Positions 42,669-53,700 are shown, counted from the stretch's first letter. The stretch: 64,000 bases of DNA from Thalassotalea insulae (GCF_030161395.1 NZ_BSST01000001.1:4154001-4218000); one strand, 5' to 3'. Made by a program: numbers and translations. The notes: generated by a model not told the origin, from the sequence alone.

Positions 42669-43793
42669 TTAATAAAGATTGATTTCTTGATTTTTAATAT
42701 TGTATTTTTTTACCAGTTTGCCAAAGGCTCTACGTTCCTTACCACATAAAGTCGCAGCTTTAGTGATATTTCCTTCGGTGAATTTTAAAAGCCTTGAAAC
42801 AAATCGCGCTTCAAAGTTTTCTATAGCCTGGCGTTTGGCATCAGAAAAATTGAGGCAGCCCGATTCCAGCTCGTTTGAGAGCGTATTATCGTCACTCGAT
42901 AAAACAGCTGATGATTCTTGATTATCAATACCTGATTCGACAAACTCCATAGGTTGATTTTCCGAAAAACCTACACATCTAGGCGTGTTTAGCTCAGCAT
43001 TTGATGCCGCTTGTGTCGCTTGTGTCGCTTGGCTCATAGCATCTACCATTACAGCTTCATCAAGATATTCGGATTTCGCTAACAAATAATAGCGATGAAT
43101 CGTGTTCTCCAATTCCCGCACATTACCTGGCCAGTGATGAGTTTGAAATTTGGCTAATAAACGGCTAGTTATCCCCTGCTTATTTAAACCGTAATTAGTG
43201 TTTAACTTTTGAATGAAGTGCTCAGCCAACAGGGGAATGTCTTCTTTTCTTTCTCTAAGAGCAGGAACACTTACCGATAAAATATAGAGCCTAAAATAGA
43301 GATCTTGACGAAATTCACCAGCTATAATACTTTTTTCTAAATTGCAATTAGCCGCAGCGATGAATCGGACATTTGTTTTTAAAACCGTTGTTGAACCGAT
43401 TGGACGAAATTCAGATTCTTGTATGACACGAAGCAAAGCGGCTTGAGATTTTGGTGATAAACTATCCACTTCATCTAGAAAAATGGTGCCACCGGCTGCA
43501 GAGACTAAAAGTCCTTCTTTATCAGATTTAGCGTCGGTAAAAGCTCCCTTACGATACCCAAACAACTCACTAGCAAAAAGCTCGTCTGTGAATGTAGAAC
43601 AATTAATTGCAATAAACGGTTTATTGGCAAATTTACCACCGTAATGCAGCCCTCTGGCAACAAGTTCTTTACCTGTACCAGTTTCACCAGTTATTAATAC
43701 AGGAGCCGAATACTGAGCCATGGTTTCAATGGCCGTTCTAAGGCATTTAATCGACTGAGACTGCCCTTTGATATTACTGCCAATAATATTCAT
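42669..43793 (-). CDS. Sigma-54-dependent transcriptional activator lacking a sensory domain
   Basis: 374 residues. The AAA+ domain starts almost at the N-terminus: Walker A GETGTGKE (36-43), sigma-54 contact loop GAFTDA (83-88, consensus GAFTGA), Walker B GGTIFLDEVDSL (101-112) and ALRERKEDIPLLAEHF. A variable linker (about 250-330) leads to a Fis-type HTH (GNITKAATLCGKERRAFGKL, about 345-365). No receiver, FHA, GAF or V4R domain precedes the AAA+ core. It should activate the sigma-54 promoters of this T6SS locus, analogous to VasH. AAGGAA precedes the ATG. Confidence 0.9.
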   Translation of the reverse strand: MNIIGSNIKGQSQSIKCLRTAIETMAQYSAPVLITGETGTGKELVARGLHYGGKFANKPFIAINCSTFTDELFASELFGYRKGAFTDAKSDKEGLLVSAAGGTIFLDEVDSLSPKSQAALLRVIQESEFRPIGSTTVLKTNVRFIAAANCNLEKSIIAGEFRQDLYFRLYILSVSVPALRERKEDIPLLAEHFIQKLNTNYGLNKQGITSRLLAKFQTHHWPGNVRELENTIHRYYLLAKSEYLDEAVMVDAMSQATQATQAASNAELNTPRCVGFSENQPMEFVESGIDNQESSAVLSSDDNTLSNELESGCLNFSDAKRQAIENFEARFVSRLLKFTEGNITKAATLCGKERRAFGKLVKKYNIKNQEINLY

Positions 43794-43928
43794 AATTATT
43801 CCTTTAACTCCGTTCTCTTAGCTATAGAGAACACTCCTTTATTACTTTAAATCTGATATTTTCTCAGATTAAATTTAGCTCTTGTAAAAAGTCGTAAACG
43901 ATTAATTTTTTGGGAGCTTTTTCTTACT

Positions 43929-43943
43929 GCAAAAATAAGGCCA
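43929..43943 (-). promoter_or_regulatory. Sigma-54-like promoter upstream of the activator gene
   Basis: Minus strand TGGCCTTATTTTTGC with correct GG/GC spacing and TTTGC at -12; predicted leader about 124 bases. It lies in a 388-bp gap (43794-44181) which otherwise shows only a GGCC..GGCC inverted repeat around 43939-43959. It suggests autoregulation of the activator. Confidence 0.5.
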
Positions 43944-44181
43944 ACCATAGAAAATGGCCAAAACAGGGTAAAAAAAGCACTGTTTTCACTAAAAGCGTTT
44001 TTAATGGGGAGCAATACAACCCATAAGGGTATAATTTAACCCGCAATAAAATTGAAAATATAATCAATTTACTTTCCAGATAATTCGCACTATTTCGATT
44101 GCCCTACGACATTTATTCATATAAAAGATACTGTAGAACTAGCAACATATCTCGTGTTAGGCTCAGCAATTTTAATTAAGG

Positions 44182-47100
44182 TTAAGCTTTTATTTCTATT
44201 TGTTGCTCTAATTTTTCTATTACATCAGCGATAGCTTGCTTAACTTGATTGTGCGCTTCTTTACACTGAATAAACTCCCCTGCTTTAGCTGATAATTCAA
44301 TTTCCTTTAAGATATCTGCTAATTGCTCGGCGCCAATCTCCAGTGCTCGTCCTCTTAATGCATGGGCTTTTTTTGCAATATTTGTACAGTTTTCCGTATC
44401 AATAATCTGTTGTAAATTAATAAGATCTTGCTCAATGTTATTGATAAACATCAGGCATATTTTTTGATACAAACTATCATCATTCATTAATCGTTCTTTG
44501 GCATCATTGACATTAAGTACACTGACTTCAAATACTTCAGCATAACGATTATCAGAAACAATAGCCGGCTTAACGTTTCTGGGGATTTTGCTAGATTTTA
44601 CATACTTGGCAATCATACAGACGAGCTCGCTATGACTAAAAGGTTTAGATAAAAAGTCAGTCATGCCAGCGTTTAGGCATCGTTCATTTTCACCTGACAT
44701 TGCATTAGCGGTGATTGCTACTATAGGAATATTTTTGTATATGCTGCCAGCGACGCCTTGTCTGATTTTTCTAGTTGCTTCAAAGCCATCCATCATCGGC
44801 ATATTACAGTCCATGAGGATTACCGACAGTTCAACTTTTTCAGTTGCAAGGCTTTTCAACTTGTCTATCGCTGTTATTCCTGAATCAGCAGTTACACAGT
44901 TGGCATGATAAAACTCCAGCATCCCCTTGGTTACTTCAATATTAATATAATTATCATCAACAACTAACACGGTTTTACCAGTAAAATTAAACGCTAAGTT
45001 AGCCTTCGTCATTTGTTCGGCGATATTAGGCTGGTAAGATAATTTCTTACCCGATAATACGCTCGAAATTTCATTTAATTTGATCGGTTTAGATAATATG
45101 GCTAATGCCCCTTTAGGGATATCAAATTCAGAAAATGCATCGTATAAGACCACCGTATTATGATAATCAGCGTTTGAAGTTATGCTTTGAAAAATGGGTA
45201 ATCGACTGTCAACAATCGTTATTTCACCACTGCCATCGCTAGACTCAAGGATATCAAAGCCCATGGCCTGTGATAGATCTTGCCAAAATACTTCGGCTTG
45301 CTTAGTTGCCAGGTGTAAAGAAAGGTTGGATATCTTAGCGTTTGGTAGTTTTTCTCTAGGCTCAGCAGTGTCTTTATTAAAAGCAATAGTCATGGAAAAA
45401 GTACTGCCTTCCTCTTTAACAGAACGACATATTAGATCGCCTCCCATCATTTGACACAGCTGTTTAGATATCGTAAGTCCTAATCCGGTGCCGCCAAATT
45501 CACTGGCTATTTTTTCACTTTCCTGAGAGAAAGAGTCAAATATTTTCGCTTGTTTGTTTTTTTCAATACCAATGCCCGTATCTTCAACGTCTATGATCAG
45601 ATTTGCATTGCCGTCTAGTACCGTTCTAGCTGTTATATAGACCCCACCGGTATTGGTAAACTTTATTGCGTTACTACATAAATTAAACAGTACTTGTTTT
45701 AATCTATGACCATCCACTTCGATATAGTTAAACTCAATATCAATCAGGTTAAGCTGGATATCAATTTGTTTTTCCTGTGCTTTAACAGCTACTGATTCAA
45801 TAGTACTTTCTAATAATGACATAACATTAGTTTTAGCTATATTTAACTCTAACTTTCCGGACTCTATTTTTGATAGGTCTAAAATATCGTTGATCAAGCT
45901 TGCTAATGTATTAGAGCTCTGTTGCATCAAATTAAAATAATATTGTTGGTTATCTGATAACGGTTCTTGAGTGATCAGCGACATGGTGCCCATAATCCCA
46001 TTTAACGGTGTTCTCATTTCATGGCTAACCATAGAAACGAACTGACTCTTTAACTCTGACGACTTTAATGCCTGATTGCGGGCAATTCGCAGTTCCGCAG
46101 TTCTTTCTTCAACTTTAGCCTCAAGCTCCTTATTCATATTATTTAACTGGTTTCTGCTCACGACCTGTTCAGTTACGTCCCTGATGAAGATAACTGAGCC
46201 TATTATAATTCCTGCCGGGGAACGTAATAATGCGATGGCTATGGATAAGGTGATTTTATCGGCAACGAATTCAAAAGTTTCTTTTTGTTTACCTTGTTTT
46301 TCTTTTAACTCGATAATAATTCTCTCAATTTTTGCTATTGGGAAATTACCAGTTATAGAAGATAAAAATTTACCTGTAGCACCTATTAAACAGGGAAAAA
46401 AATGGACTGCAGAACGGTTAATTGAAGAAATGGACAAAGTATTTTCAATTCGAATAATACCTTCATCTGAATCATTAATAATCGTGGTTAATTTTTCCTG
46501 ACTCGCAATTAATTGGCTTGCCTTAATATTAGACTTGGCCAATATATAAACAATGAATAGAAAAATTGCGGTGATTACGCTACTAAAGCCGTAATTAGCT
46601 AGCATTTCATCATTTAACAATTCGTTATAAATAACATCAGGAGCAATGAAGGAAATTTTTTCTTTTTTTGTCGGCGATAGAAAGAGTTCAGTTTGAACTA
46701 ATATGGATCGTTCATTGCTTTGAGTATTAACCAGTGCAATATCGTTCGTGATATTATGCACAACGTTATAAACTGCTGATAAAGTATGATTTAAACCGAG
46801 ATCTTTAGAGAAATTGTATGCGTTAACAGGATGAGAAATAACCTGATCAGTATTATCGGTAATAATGATGTCGATATTGTCTGGCATCAATGCATTGAGC
46901 TCTTGTAATAACTTGTTACCGTTTAAGTTAATTACTAGGATTTTAGATAACCTACCTTTATTATTAAATATTGGCTTAGCAATACGCATAGTTGCCTGAT
47001 GAGGAAATGAAATTTTGTCATTTTCACGATTGAGATTAAGTGGTGAAATATAAAGTTCAGAATCTGTTAATGTTCGAGTTTGCTTAACATAATCACGTTG

Positions 47101-47553
47101 AGTTTTATCTTGTAGCATAGCAAGTTGCCGTACTTTAATTTGGCCAAACTCATGGTCTACTCTAACCTGTTCTTTACCCGTATCAGCATCAATTAATCTC
47201 AGTTGTAGTATTTCAGGATGGGTAGAAATCATGCTGGAAAATATCACGTCTAAGCGATTTAGCCATTGCTTTAAATTTGTTTTATCTAAATGATCTACTC
47301 CTTGGTTGTTTTCAGCTCTAATGATCCCTTGAATAGGTGGTGTACTGCTAAGAAAAACTAAATATTTTTGCGATGAAATATAATAATTATCGGTATATTG
47401 CTGCACTCGAGATTCAGCTACCATAAAGTCTTTCTTTAACTCATGAGCAACTTTACGATGAATTTTAGCATCCGTAAAAGTATAGATAGTAAAAATTAAT
47501 AAACAGAGAATGCCACCGACAATCCACAGTTTAAAGCGACTTAACTTAACCAT
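44182..47553 (-). CDS. Hybrid sensor histidine kinase with receiver and HPt domains
   Basis: 1123 residues. An N-terminal membrane helix (about 10-27), a periplasmic Cache-like sensor region to about 325 and a second helix (about 328-348) are followed by a PAS-like domain, HisKA (SHEMRTPLNG, His near 511), HATPase_c (NLCSNAIKFTNTGG, DTGIGI, GGTGLGLTIS), a degenerate receiver, an intact receiver (VLVVDDNYIN, LMDCNMPMMDG, Asp near 913) and an HPt domain (KAHALRGRALEIGA, His near 1062). This is a complete phosphorelay in one chain, anchored in the inner membrane. Its start overlaps the upstream gene by 8 bases, with GAGAGG before the ATG. Its output is probably the c-di-GMP enzymes of the same operon. 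Confidence 0.93.
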   Translation of the reverse strand: MVKLSRFKLWIVGGILCLLIFTIYTFTDAKIHRKVAHELKKDFMVAESRVQQYTDNYYISSQKYLVFLSSTPPIQGIIRAENNQGVDHLDKTNLKQWLNRLDVIFSSMISTHPEILQLRLIDADTGKEQVRVDHEFGQIKVRQLAMLQDKTQRDYVKQTRTLTDSELYISPLNLNRENDKISFPHQATMRIAKPIFNNKGRLSKILVINLNGNKLLQELNALMPDNIDIIITDNTDQVISHPVNAYNFSKDLGLNHTLSAVYNVVHNITNDIALVNTQSNERSILVQTELFLSPTKKEKISFIAPDVIYNELLNDEMLANYGFSSVITAIFLFIVYILAKSNIKASQLIASQEKLTTIINDSDEGIIRIENTLSISSINRSAVHFFPCLIGATGKFLSSITGNFPIAKIERIIIELKEKQGKQKETFEFVADKITLSIAIALLRSPAGIIIGSVIFIRDVTEQVVSRNQLNNMNKELEAKVEERTAELRIARNQALKSSELKSQFVSMVSHEMRTPLNGIMGTMSLITQEPLSDNQQYYFNLMQQSSNTLASLINDILDLSKIESGKLELNIAKTNVMSLLESTIESVAVKAQEKQIDIQLNLIDIEFNYIEVDGHRLKQVLFNLCSNAIKFTNTGGVYITARTVLDGNANLIIDVEDTGIGIEKNKQAKIFDSFSQESEKIASEFGGTGLGLTISKQLCQMMGGDLICRSVKEEGSTFSMTIAFNKDTAEPREKLPNAKISNLSLHLATKQAEVFWQDLSQAMGFDILESSDGSGEITIVDSRLPIFQSITSNADYHNTVVLYDAFSEFDIPKGALAILSKPIKLNEISSVLSGKKLSYQPNIAEQMTKANLAFNFTGKTVLVVDDNYINIEVTKGMLEFYHANCVTADSGITAIDKLKSLATEKVELSVILMDCNMPMMDGFEATRKIRQGVAGSIYKNIPIVAITANAMSGENERCLNAGMTDFLSKPFSHSELVCMIAKYVKSSKIPRNVKPAIVSDNRYAEVFEVSVLNVNDAKERLMNDDSLYQKICLMFINNIEQDLINLQQIIDTENCTNIAKKAHALRGRALEIGAEQLADILKEIELSAKAGEFIQCKEAHNQVKQAIADVIEKLEQQIEIKA

Positions 47554-48475
47554 TAATCCTCTCCAAATTCTTTATTGCGAACGAACACCTACCTTTGTGC
47601 TTTGCTTGATAAAGCGCCTCATCGGCAGCCGTTAACCATGCTTTTTCGTTTAAGTTTTCACACACATCTGTAACAGCTACTCCAACGGAAACGCTGAGGT
47701 ACTTTAACGGCGATAATTTATGTTCAATAAGTTGCGAATGGATGTGTTTAACCAGTTTATTAGCTAACTTAAGCGCCCCTTCTGTATCGGTACCAGGCAA
47801 TAAGCAAACGAATTCCTCACCGCCATACCGACAAAGTGCATCAGAGCCACGATTTAAATGCTTTGATATTTCTAAAGCCACTTTTTTTAAACAACTATCA
47901 CCACTTAAATGACCATAGCAATCGTTATAAAGCTTAAACCAGTCAATATCTATCATGAATACACAAAAAGGAATTTTATTGCGATTGGCTAGGGCAAGTA
48001 ATTTAGGTAATTCATTGTCGAGATAACGGCGGTTAAAGACTCCTGTCAATCCATCTTTATGAGAAAGCTCTTTAAATAGCTGGGTTTGCCGGAATAGTTT
48101 TACTTGCGCTTCTAATCTTTTTTTAAGGGTCGAAAGGTTGACGGGTTTACAAACAAAGTCATTAGCTCCTGCATTCCAGCACGATAACTGGGTTTCATCA
48201 TCCGAATTTGAAGTGATAAAAACGATGATAATATCAGCTGTTGCTTTATTACTGCGCAGTATTTTACATATTTCTAAGCCTGTAATATCAGGTAAGCTAA
48301 TACTCATTAAAATAATATCTGGGCGGCGAGATTCACAGTAACTAATACAATCATTACCCGTAGCACTACGAGCAATAATATTCTCGGTATTAAACATCGC
48401 TTTGAGTACTTCAAAATTGATGTCATCATCTTCTACAATCAGCACATGCCACTGATTATCTGTTAATTCAGCCAT
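47546..48475 (-). CDS. REC-GGDEF diguanylate cyclase with degenerate receiver
   Basis: 309 residues. The receiver (about 8-125) has the acidic pair (VEDDDIN) and the conserved lysine (VCKPVN), but the phosphoacceptor position reads LMSISLPDITG, with Ser instead of Asp. The GGDEF domain (about 150-305) is intact: DIDWFKLYNDCYGH, RYGGEEF near residue 216, and an RxxD inhibitory site (RGSD) five residues before it. It should make c-di-GMP with product feedback, but canonical phosphorylation control seems lost. One-base overlap with the upstream gene and 8-base overlap with the kinase gene. Confidence 0.92.
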   Translation of the reverse strand: MAELTDNQWHVLIVEDDDINFEVLKAMFNTENIIARSATGNDCISYCESRRPDIILMSISLPDITGLEICKILRSNKATADIIIVFITSNSDDETQLSCWNAGANDFVCKPVNLSTLKKRLEAQVKLFRQTQLFKELSHKDGLTGVFNRRYLDNELPKLLALANRNKIPFCVFMIDIDWFKLYNDCYGHLSGDSCLKKVALEISKHLNRGSDALCRYGGEEFVCLLPGTDTEGALKLANKLVKHIHSQLIEHKLSPLKYLSVSVGVAVTDVCENLNEKAWLTAADEALYQAKHKGRCSFAIKNLERING

Positions 48476-50598
48476 TAGGGTCTCATTGTGGTTTGTAGAT
48501 ATTTAACAAAATTTTCGCTACTAAGTGGCTTACTGTATAAGTAACCCTGGCCCATACTACAATCTAATTCAATTAGCTTTTCTTCATGTGCTAATGTTTC
48601 TATGCCTTCAGCAATAATGGTTAGATTTAAGCTTTTACCTAAAGTGATGATGGTTTGTACTATATCCGTACTTTGTTCATCACTTAGCATGTCTTTAACA
48701 AAGGTTTGATCAATTTTTAAGATGTTGACATTAAAAAACTTTAAATAGGATAAGCTCGAATAACCGGTGCCAAAATCATCGATAGCAATTGAAAATCCTG
48801 CTTCCGTTAATTGATGCAAAGTGCTTTTTACACTGTCAAAATCTTCCATTAATGTAGTTTCGGTTATTTCAAGCTCAATTTTTGACGTCCGTATTTGATG
48901 CAACTCAACTTGCGCTAGGGCAAAATCAACAAACGAATTCTTAGCAAATTGTTTAGCAGAGACATTGATACAAAGTTTGATACTTATACCTTGTGCCTCC
49001 CATGATTTTAATTCCTGGCACGCCTTGTGAAATATTTGTTCGCCGAGTTTATCGATTAAATGCAACTCTTCTGCTAATTCGATAAATTTAAGTGGGGGTA
49101 TGTAATGACCATCAGCATCTTTAAGACGGGCCAACGCTTCAACAGCAATCACTTCTGAGTTTTTTAAATTCACTTGTGGCTGAAAATGTATTTCTACCAG
49201 ATCCTTTTCAATTGCTCGGCGTAGAATTTTTTCAATTTCTATTCTATCGATTAACTCTTCCTCTAGAGCATCTGAAAAATAGCAGATATTATTTCGGCCT
49301 TGTTTTTTCGCCCTAAACATCGCGGTATCAGCGTGCCGCATCAAGGTTTCTTCGGTATCCGCATCTGTAGGACTAATACTAATGCCGATACTCACCGATA
49401 ACGTATACTCTTGGTGATTTAATAAAAAAGGAGATTTCATTTGTTCTATGATTTCAGAAGCCAAAGCACTTGCAATACTTGGGTATCGCATTTCCGGAAT
49501 AACAATGGCAAATTCATCACCACCGACGCGTGAAAGGGTAAATTTTTCATCCATTAATCTTTCTAGGCGCGTTGCCACCATTTTGATCAGTAGATCACCA
49601 TTTTGATGACCTATAGTTTCATTCAGGTATTTAAAATGATCAATATCTACCAGCAACAAGCCTACTGATAACTTTCTACTATGCGAAATCCTGATCGCTC
49701 TGGTTATTCTGTCATGCAGCAATATTCTATTAGGTAGGCCAGTAAGGTGATCATTGTTCGCTAGGTGGTTCATTTTAACCGACATGGCAACCGCCTCACT
49801 GATATCGTGAAACACCATCACTGAGCCGATTAAATTTTGCATATCATCAAAAATAGGTGCCGCGGAATCTTCTACGCGATAAACTTGACCTTGTATGCTG
49901 GTTAGCTGACAATTTAATGCCATGGCTACTCTTCTTTTTTCTTGCAATGCCATGACTGCCGGGTTAATTGATTTTTCACCCGAAGTAGCATCTCTTAACG
50001 ACATCACACATTCAATATGTTGACCAAGAGCATCTGAGCCAATCATGCCTGTTAAATCTTCTGCTATTGGATTAATAAACGTAATATAGCCTTTAGAATC
50101 AGTAACAATAACACCGTCACCAATCGAGTTAAGGGTGACTTTTAAATTCTCTTTTTCTTGAAATAATGATCGTTGTGTAGATTCTAACCTTGAGGCATAT
50201 GTCTTTGTTTTTATCAGGTTGCTGACTCTTAATCGGCAAATATCTATATTGATTGGCTTATGGATGAAGTCAACGCCACCTGCATACAAAGAGTGGTATT
50301 CAATTTCGGAAGCTTGACTACTGGTAATAAAAACAATCGCAGGGTCAGGTAAATGTTGATTTTGTAAAATTTCTTTGGCCAGTTCTATGCCGTTGTAATC
50401 ACCAAGCTCAATGTCCATAAGAATCACACAGGGCTGATACTGTGTGACCAATGACATAACTTCTTCGGGCTGACTAGTCGAAATGATATGAGCTAAATTT
50501 TCAACAGCTTTCTCTAATATCAGAATACTACTTGTTTGATCATCGACGATTAAAATATTTACGGGGTATTCAACTTCTGATGATTCACTTCCCTGCAT
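48475..50598 (-). CDS. REC-PAS-GGDEF-EAL signalling protein
   Basis: 707 residues. The receiver is intact (NILIVDDQTSS, VILMDIELGDYNG with Asp near 61, FIHKPINI). A PAS domain (about 150-270) with TDSKGYITFINPIAEDLTG follows, then GGDEF (DIDHFKYLNETIGH, RVGGDEFAIV) and EAL (VIAVEALARL, IDDFGTGYSSL, IAEGIET), both with their key residues. It may synthesise or degrade c-di-GMP. It is the first gene of the operon and the most plausible phosphorelay target of the hybrid kinase. No clear promoter was assigned in the upstream 150 bases. Confidence 0.93.
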   Translation of the reverse strand: MQGSESSEVEYPVNILIVDDQTSSILILEKAVENLAHIISTSQPEEVMSLVTQYQPCVILMDIELGDYNGIELAKEILQNQHLPDPAIVFITSSQASEIEYHSLYAGGVDFIHKPINIDICRLRVSNLIKTKTYASRLESTQRSLFQEKENLKVTLNSIGDGVIVTDSKGYITFINPIAEDLTGMIGSDALGQHIECVMSLRDATSGEKSINPAVMALQEKRRVAMALNCQLTSIQGQVYRVEDSAAPIFDDMQNLIGSVMVFHDISEAVAMSVKMNHLANNDHLTGLPNRILLHDRITRAIRISHSRKLSVGLLLVDIDHFKYLNETIGHQNGDLLIKMVATRLERLMDEKFTLSRVGGDEFAIVIPEMRYPSIASALASEIIEQMKSPFLLNHQEYTLSVSIGISISPTDADTEETLMRHADTAMFRAKKQGRNNICYFSDALEEELIDRIEIEKILRRAIEKDLVEIHFQPQVNLKNSEVIAVEALARLKDADGHYIPPLKFIELAEELHLIDKLGEQIFHKACQELKSWEAQGISIKLCINVSAKQFAKNSFVDFALAQVELHQIRTSKIELEITETTLMEDFDSVKSTLHQLTEAGFSIAIDDFGTGYSSLSYLKFFNVNILKIDQTFVKDMLSDEQSTDIVQTIITLGKSLNLTIIAEGIETLAHEEKLIELDCSMGQGYLYSKPLSSENFVKYLQTTMRP

Positions 50599-50701
50599 AA
50601 GTCCTCAAAGCAATGCCTTTTTACCTTGACTACACTATAGGCAAGAAAATAAAGTTCTTCCAATAAATTGCGCCACTATATTTTATGATTTCAAAAGGTT
50701 A

Positions 50702-50734
50702 CTAGGTCATGTCGATTGATTAAACATGACCTAG
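50702..50734 (-). terminator. Hairpin after cusA
   Basis: Perfect 11-bp stem CTAGGTCATGT/ACATGACCTAG with an 11-base loop, starting 20 bases beyond the cusA stop on the minus strand. The following T-run is weak (AACCTTTTG), so it may stabilise the transcript end more than terminate. Confidence 0.5.
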
Positions 50735-50753
50735 CGTCACCGTTGCTTTTCAC

Positions 50754-53700
50754 TTATTTATTGATTACGGCTAATTTTAAGCGTTGCACCAAATAATATA
50801 TTGCCGGTAAAACCAGCAATGTCATTATCACGGCACTTAACATGCCCCCCACCATAGGGGCAGCAATTCTGCTCATTACTTTTGAACCGGTACCCGTGCC
50901 ATACAAAATAGGTAGCAAACCGATTATCACGGCAGCTGCGGTCATTATTACCGGGCGAATACGCATGCCGGCACCTGTCATAATGGCTTGTAACAGCTCT
51001 TTATCGGTAAAACCATTGCTCGTTTTTTTCGATTGTTTGACCGTGTTTACAGCCTGGTTTAAAAAAACCAACATGATCACACCAATTTCAACTGCTACAC
51101 CGGCAAGTGCGATAAAACCGACACCAGCTGCAACGGAAAAGTTAAAACCTTGCAAATACATCAACCAGATACTGCCAATCAACGCAAAAGGTAACGTACC
51201 GACAATAATGGCGACATCAGTTACATTGCGAAAGTTTAGATATAACAAGACAACAATAATGGCTAAGGTTAACGGAATAACATAGCTAAGTTTTTTTTTT
51301 GCCCGTAGCATATATTCATATTGTCCTGACCAGTTAATCGAATAGCCTGGCGGTAATACCAGCTGTTTTGCCAGTAATTTTTGTGCTTGCTCTACATAGC
51401 TGCCAACATCGATATCTTCAATATCTACAAAGACCCAACCATTAATTCTGGCATTTTCACTTTTAATGCCAGGTGGACCATCTTCGATACGTATATCTGC
51501 TACATCTGCTAATGCGATGCGCATCCCTGTCGTTGTGACTATAGGTAAACGGGCCAGTTTTTCCGGTGAGTTACGATAATCCTGAGGATAGCGTAAGTTG
51601 ATTGGATAACGTTCCTGGCCTTCAATTGTTTGGCTCACATTGACGCCACCAATGGCAGAAGCAACCACTTGTTGGACATCAGCAATATTGAGTCCATATC
51701 TTGCGGCTTGCTGTCGTTTAATATCTACTTTCAAGTAGCGACCTCCAGCAACGCGCTCAGAATAAACAGATGCCGTACCAGGTATATCTATTAAAATATT
51801 CTCTAACTCTTGCCCTATTTCCTGTATTTTCTTGAGCTCTGGCCCAGCTATTTTGATCCCAACCGGTGTTTTAATCCCTGTTGCCAACATATCAATACGA
51901 GTTTTAATTGGCATTACCCACGCATTCGTTAAACCAGGAAATTTTACTAATTGATCAAGTTCCTGTTTTAAGGACTCTGTGGTCACTCCTGCTCGCCATT
52001 GAGATTTAGGTTTTAGCTGAATAAAGGTTTCTATCATTGACATAGGGGCTGGATCTGTTGCGGTTTCTGCCCGCCCTACTTTACCAAACACAGTTGCAAC
52101 TTCCGGCACTGTGCTGATCAATTTATTGGTCTGTTGCAATAACTGCCGTGCTTTACCGATGGAAATGCTGGGATATGTGGTTGGCATATACATCAGGTCG
52201 CCTTCATCAAGTGGCGGTATAAACTCACTTCCTATTTTATTCGCTGGCCAAAAGCCAATGACGGTGAGCATTATCGCGAATAAAATCGTTAACTTGGGAA
52301 ATGTCAGCACACGTTTAAGTAAAGGCAGATACACAGCGACAAGTAAGCGGTTAATTGGATTTCTATGTTCCGCTAATACCTTGCCTCGAACAAAATATCC
52401 CATTAGCACAGGCACTAAAGTGATAGCCAGGGCAGCAGATGCAGCCATGGCGTAAGTTTTAGTAAAAGCTAACGGCGAAAACATGCGCCCTTCTTGAGCT
52501 TCTAGTGTAAAAACAGGTACAAAAGAAACCGTAATGATCAACAGACTAAAAAATAGTGCCGGTCCAACTTCGCTTGCTGATTGCACCACAATCTGCCAGC
52601 GATTTTCATTAGTCAGAGGCGTTTTTTCCATGTGCTTATGCATGTTTTCGGTCATGACTATCGCACCGTCAATCATCGCGCCAATCGCTATAGCGATACC
52701 ACCAAGTGACATGATATTGGCATTGATCCCCTGCAAATGCATGATGAAAAATGCCGCTAAAATACCAACAGGTAAACTGATAATAGCAACCAGTGAAGAG
52801 CGTAAATGAGCAAGAAAAACGATACATACTAGCGCGACAACAACAAATTCTTCTAACAATTTGTACCAAAGATTATCGACTGCTTCTGTGATTAATCCTG
52901 AGCGATCGTACACAGGAATGATTTCAACACCCTCAGGCAAACTTGCTTTTAGTTGCTCAAGTTTATCCTTAATTGCAGAAATGGTCTTAGCTGCATTCTC
53001 ACCGTAGCGCATAACGACTATACCACCAACAGCTTCACCTTCTCCGTTAAACTCTGCAACGCCACGGCGCATCTGTGGGCCTAAACTCACACGGGCAACA
53101 TCGCCAATGGTTAGCGGTGTTCCTCGAGCATTTAGTCCTAATGGAATGTTAGAGATATCTTTAATGCCAGTGATATAACCAGAAGTAGTTACCATATATT
53201 CCGCTTCTGCCATTTCAACAACTGAAGCACCGGTTTCTTGGTTACCTCGCTGTATTGCATTTTTAATATGAGCCAATGGCACGTTGTAGGCTCTTAATTT
53301 ATCTGGCTCAACTTGCACCTGGTACTGTTTCACCATGCCGCCAATAGCCGCTATTTCAGAAACTCCGGGAATGGTTTGCAATTCATACTTTAAAAACCAA
53401 TCCTGTAAACTCCTCAGTTCACTAATATCTAATTGACCACTGCGATCAATAAGGGCATAAAGGTAGACCCAACCAACACCGGTTGCATCCGGCCCTAACT
53501 GAGGTCGAGCATTATCAGGTAACGATGGTGTTACCTGACTTAAATACTCTAGTACTCGGCTTCGCGCCCAGTATAAATCAGTCTCTTCATTAAAAATCAC
53601 ATAGACGTAGGAATCACCAAAAAAAGAATAGCCACGAACCGTAATAGCACCTGGCACAGACAACATCGCTGTTGTTAATGGATAGGTGATTTGATCTTGA

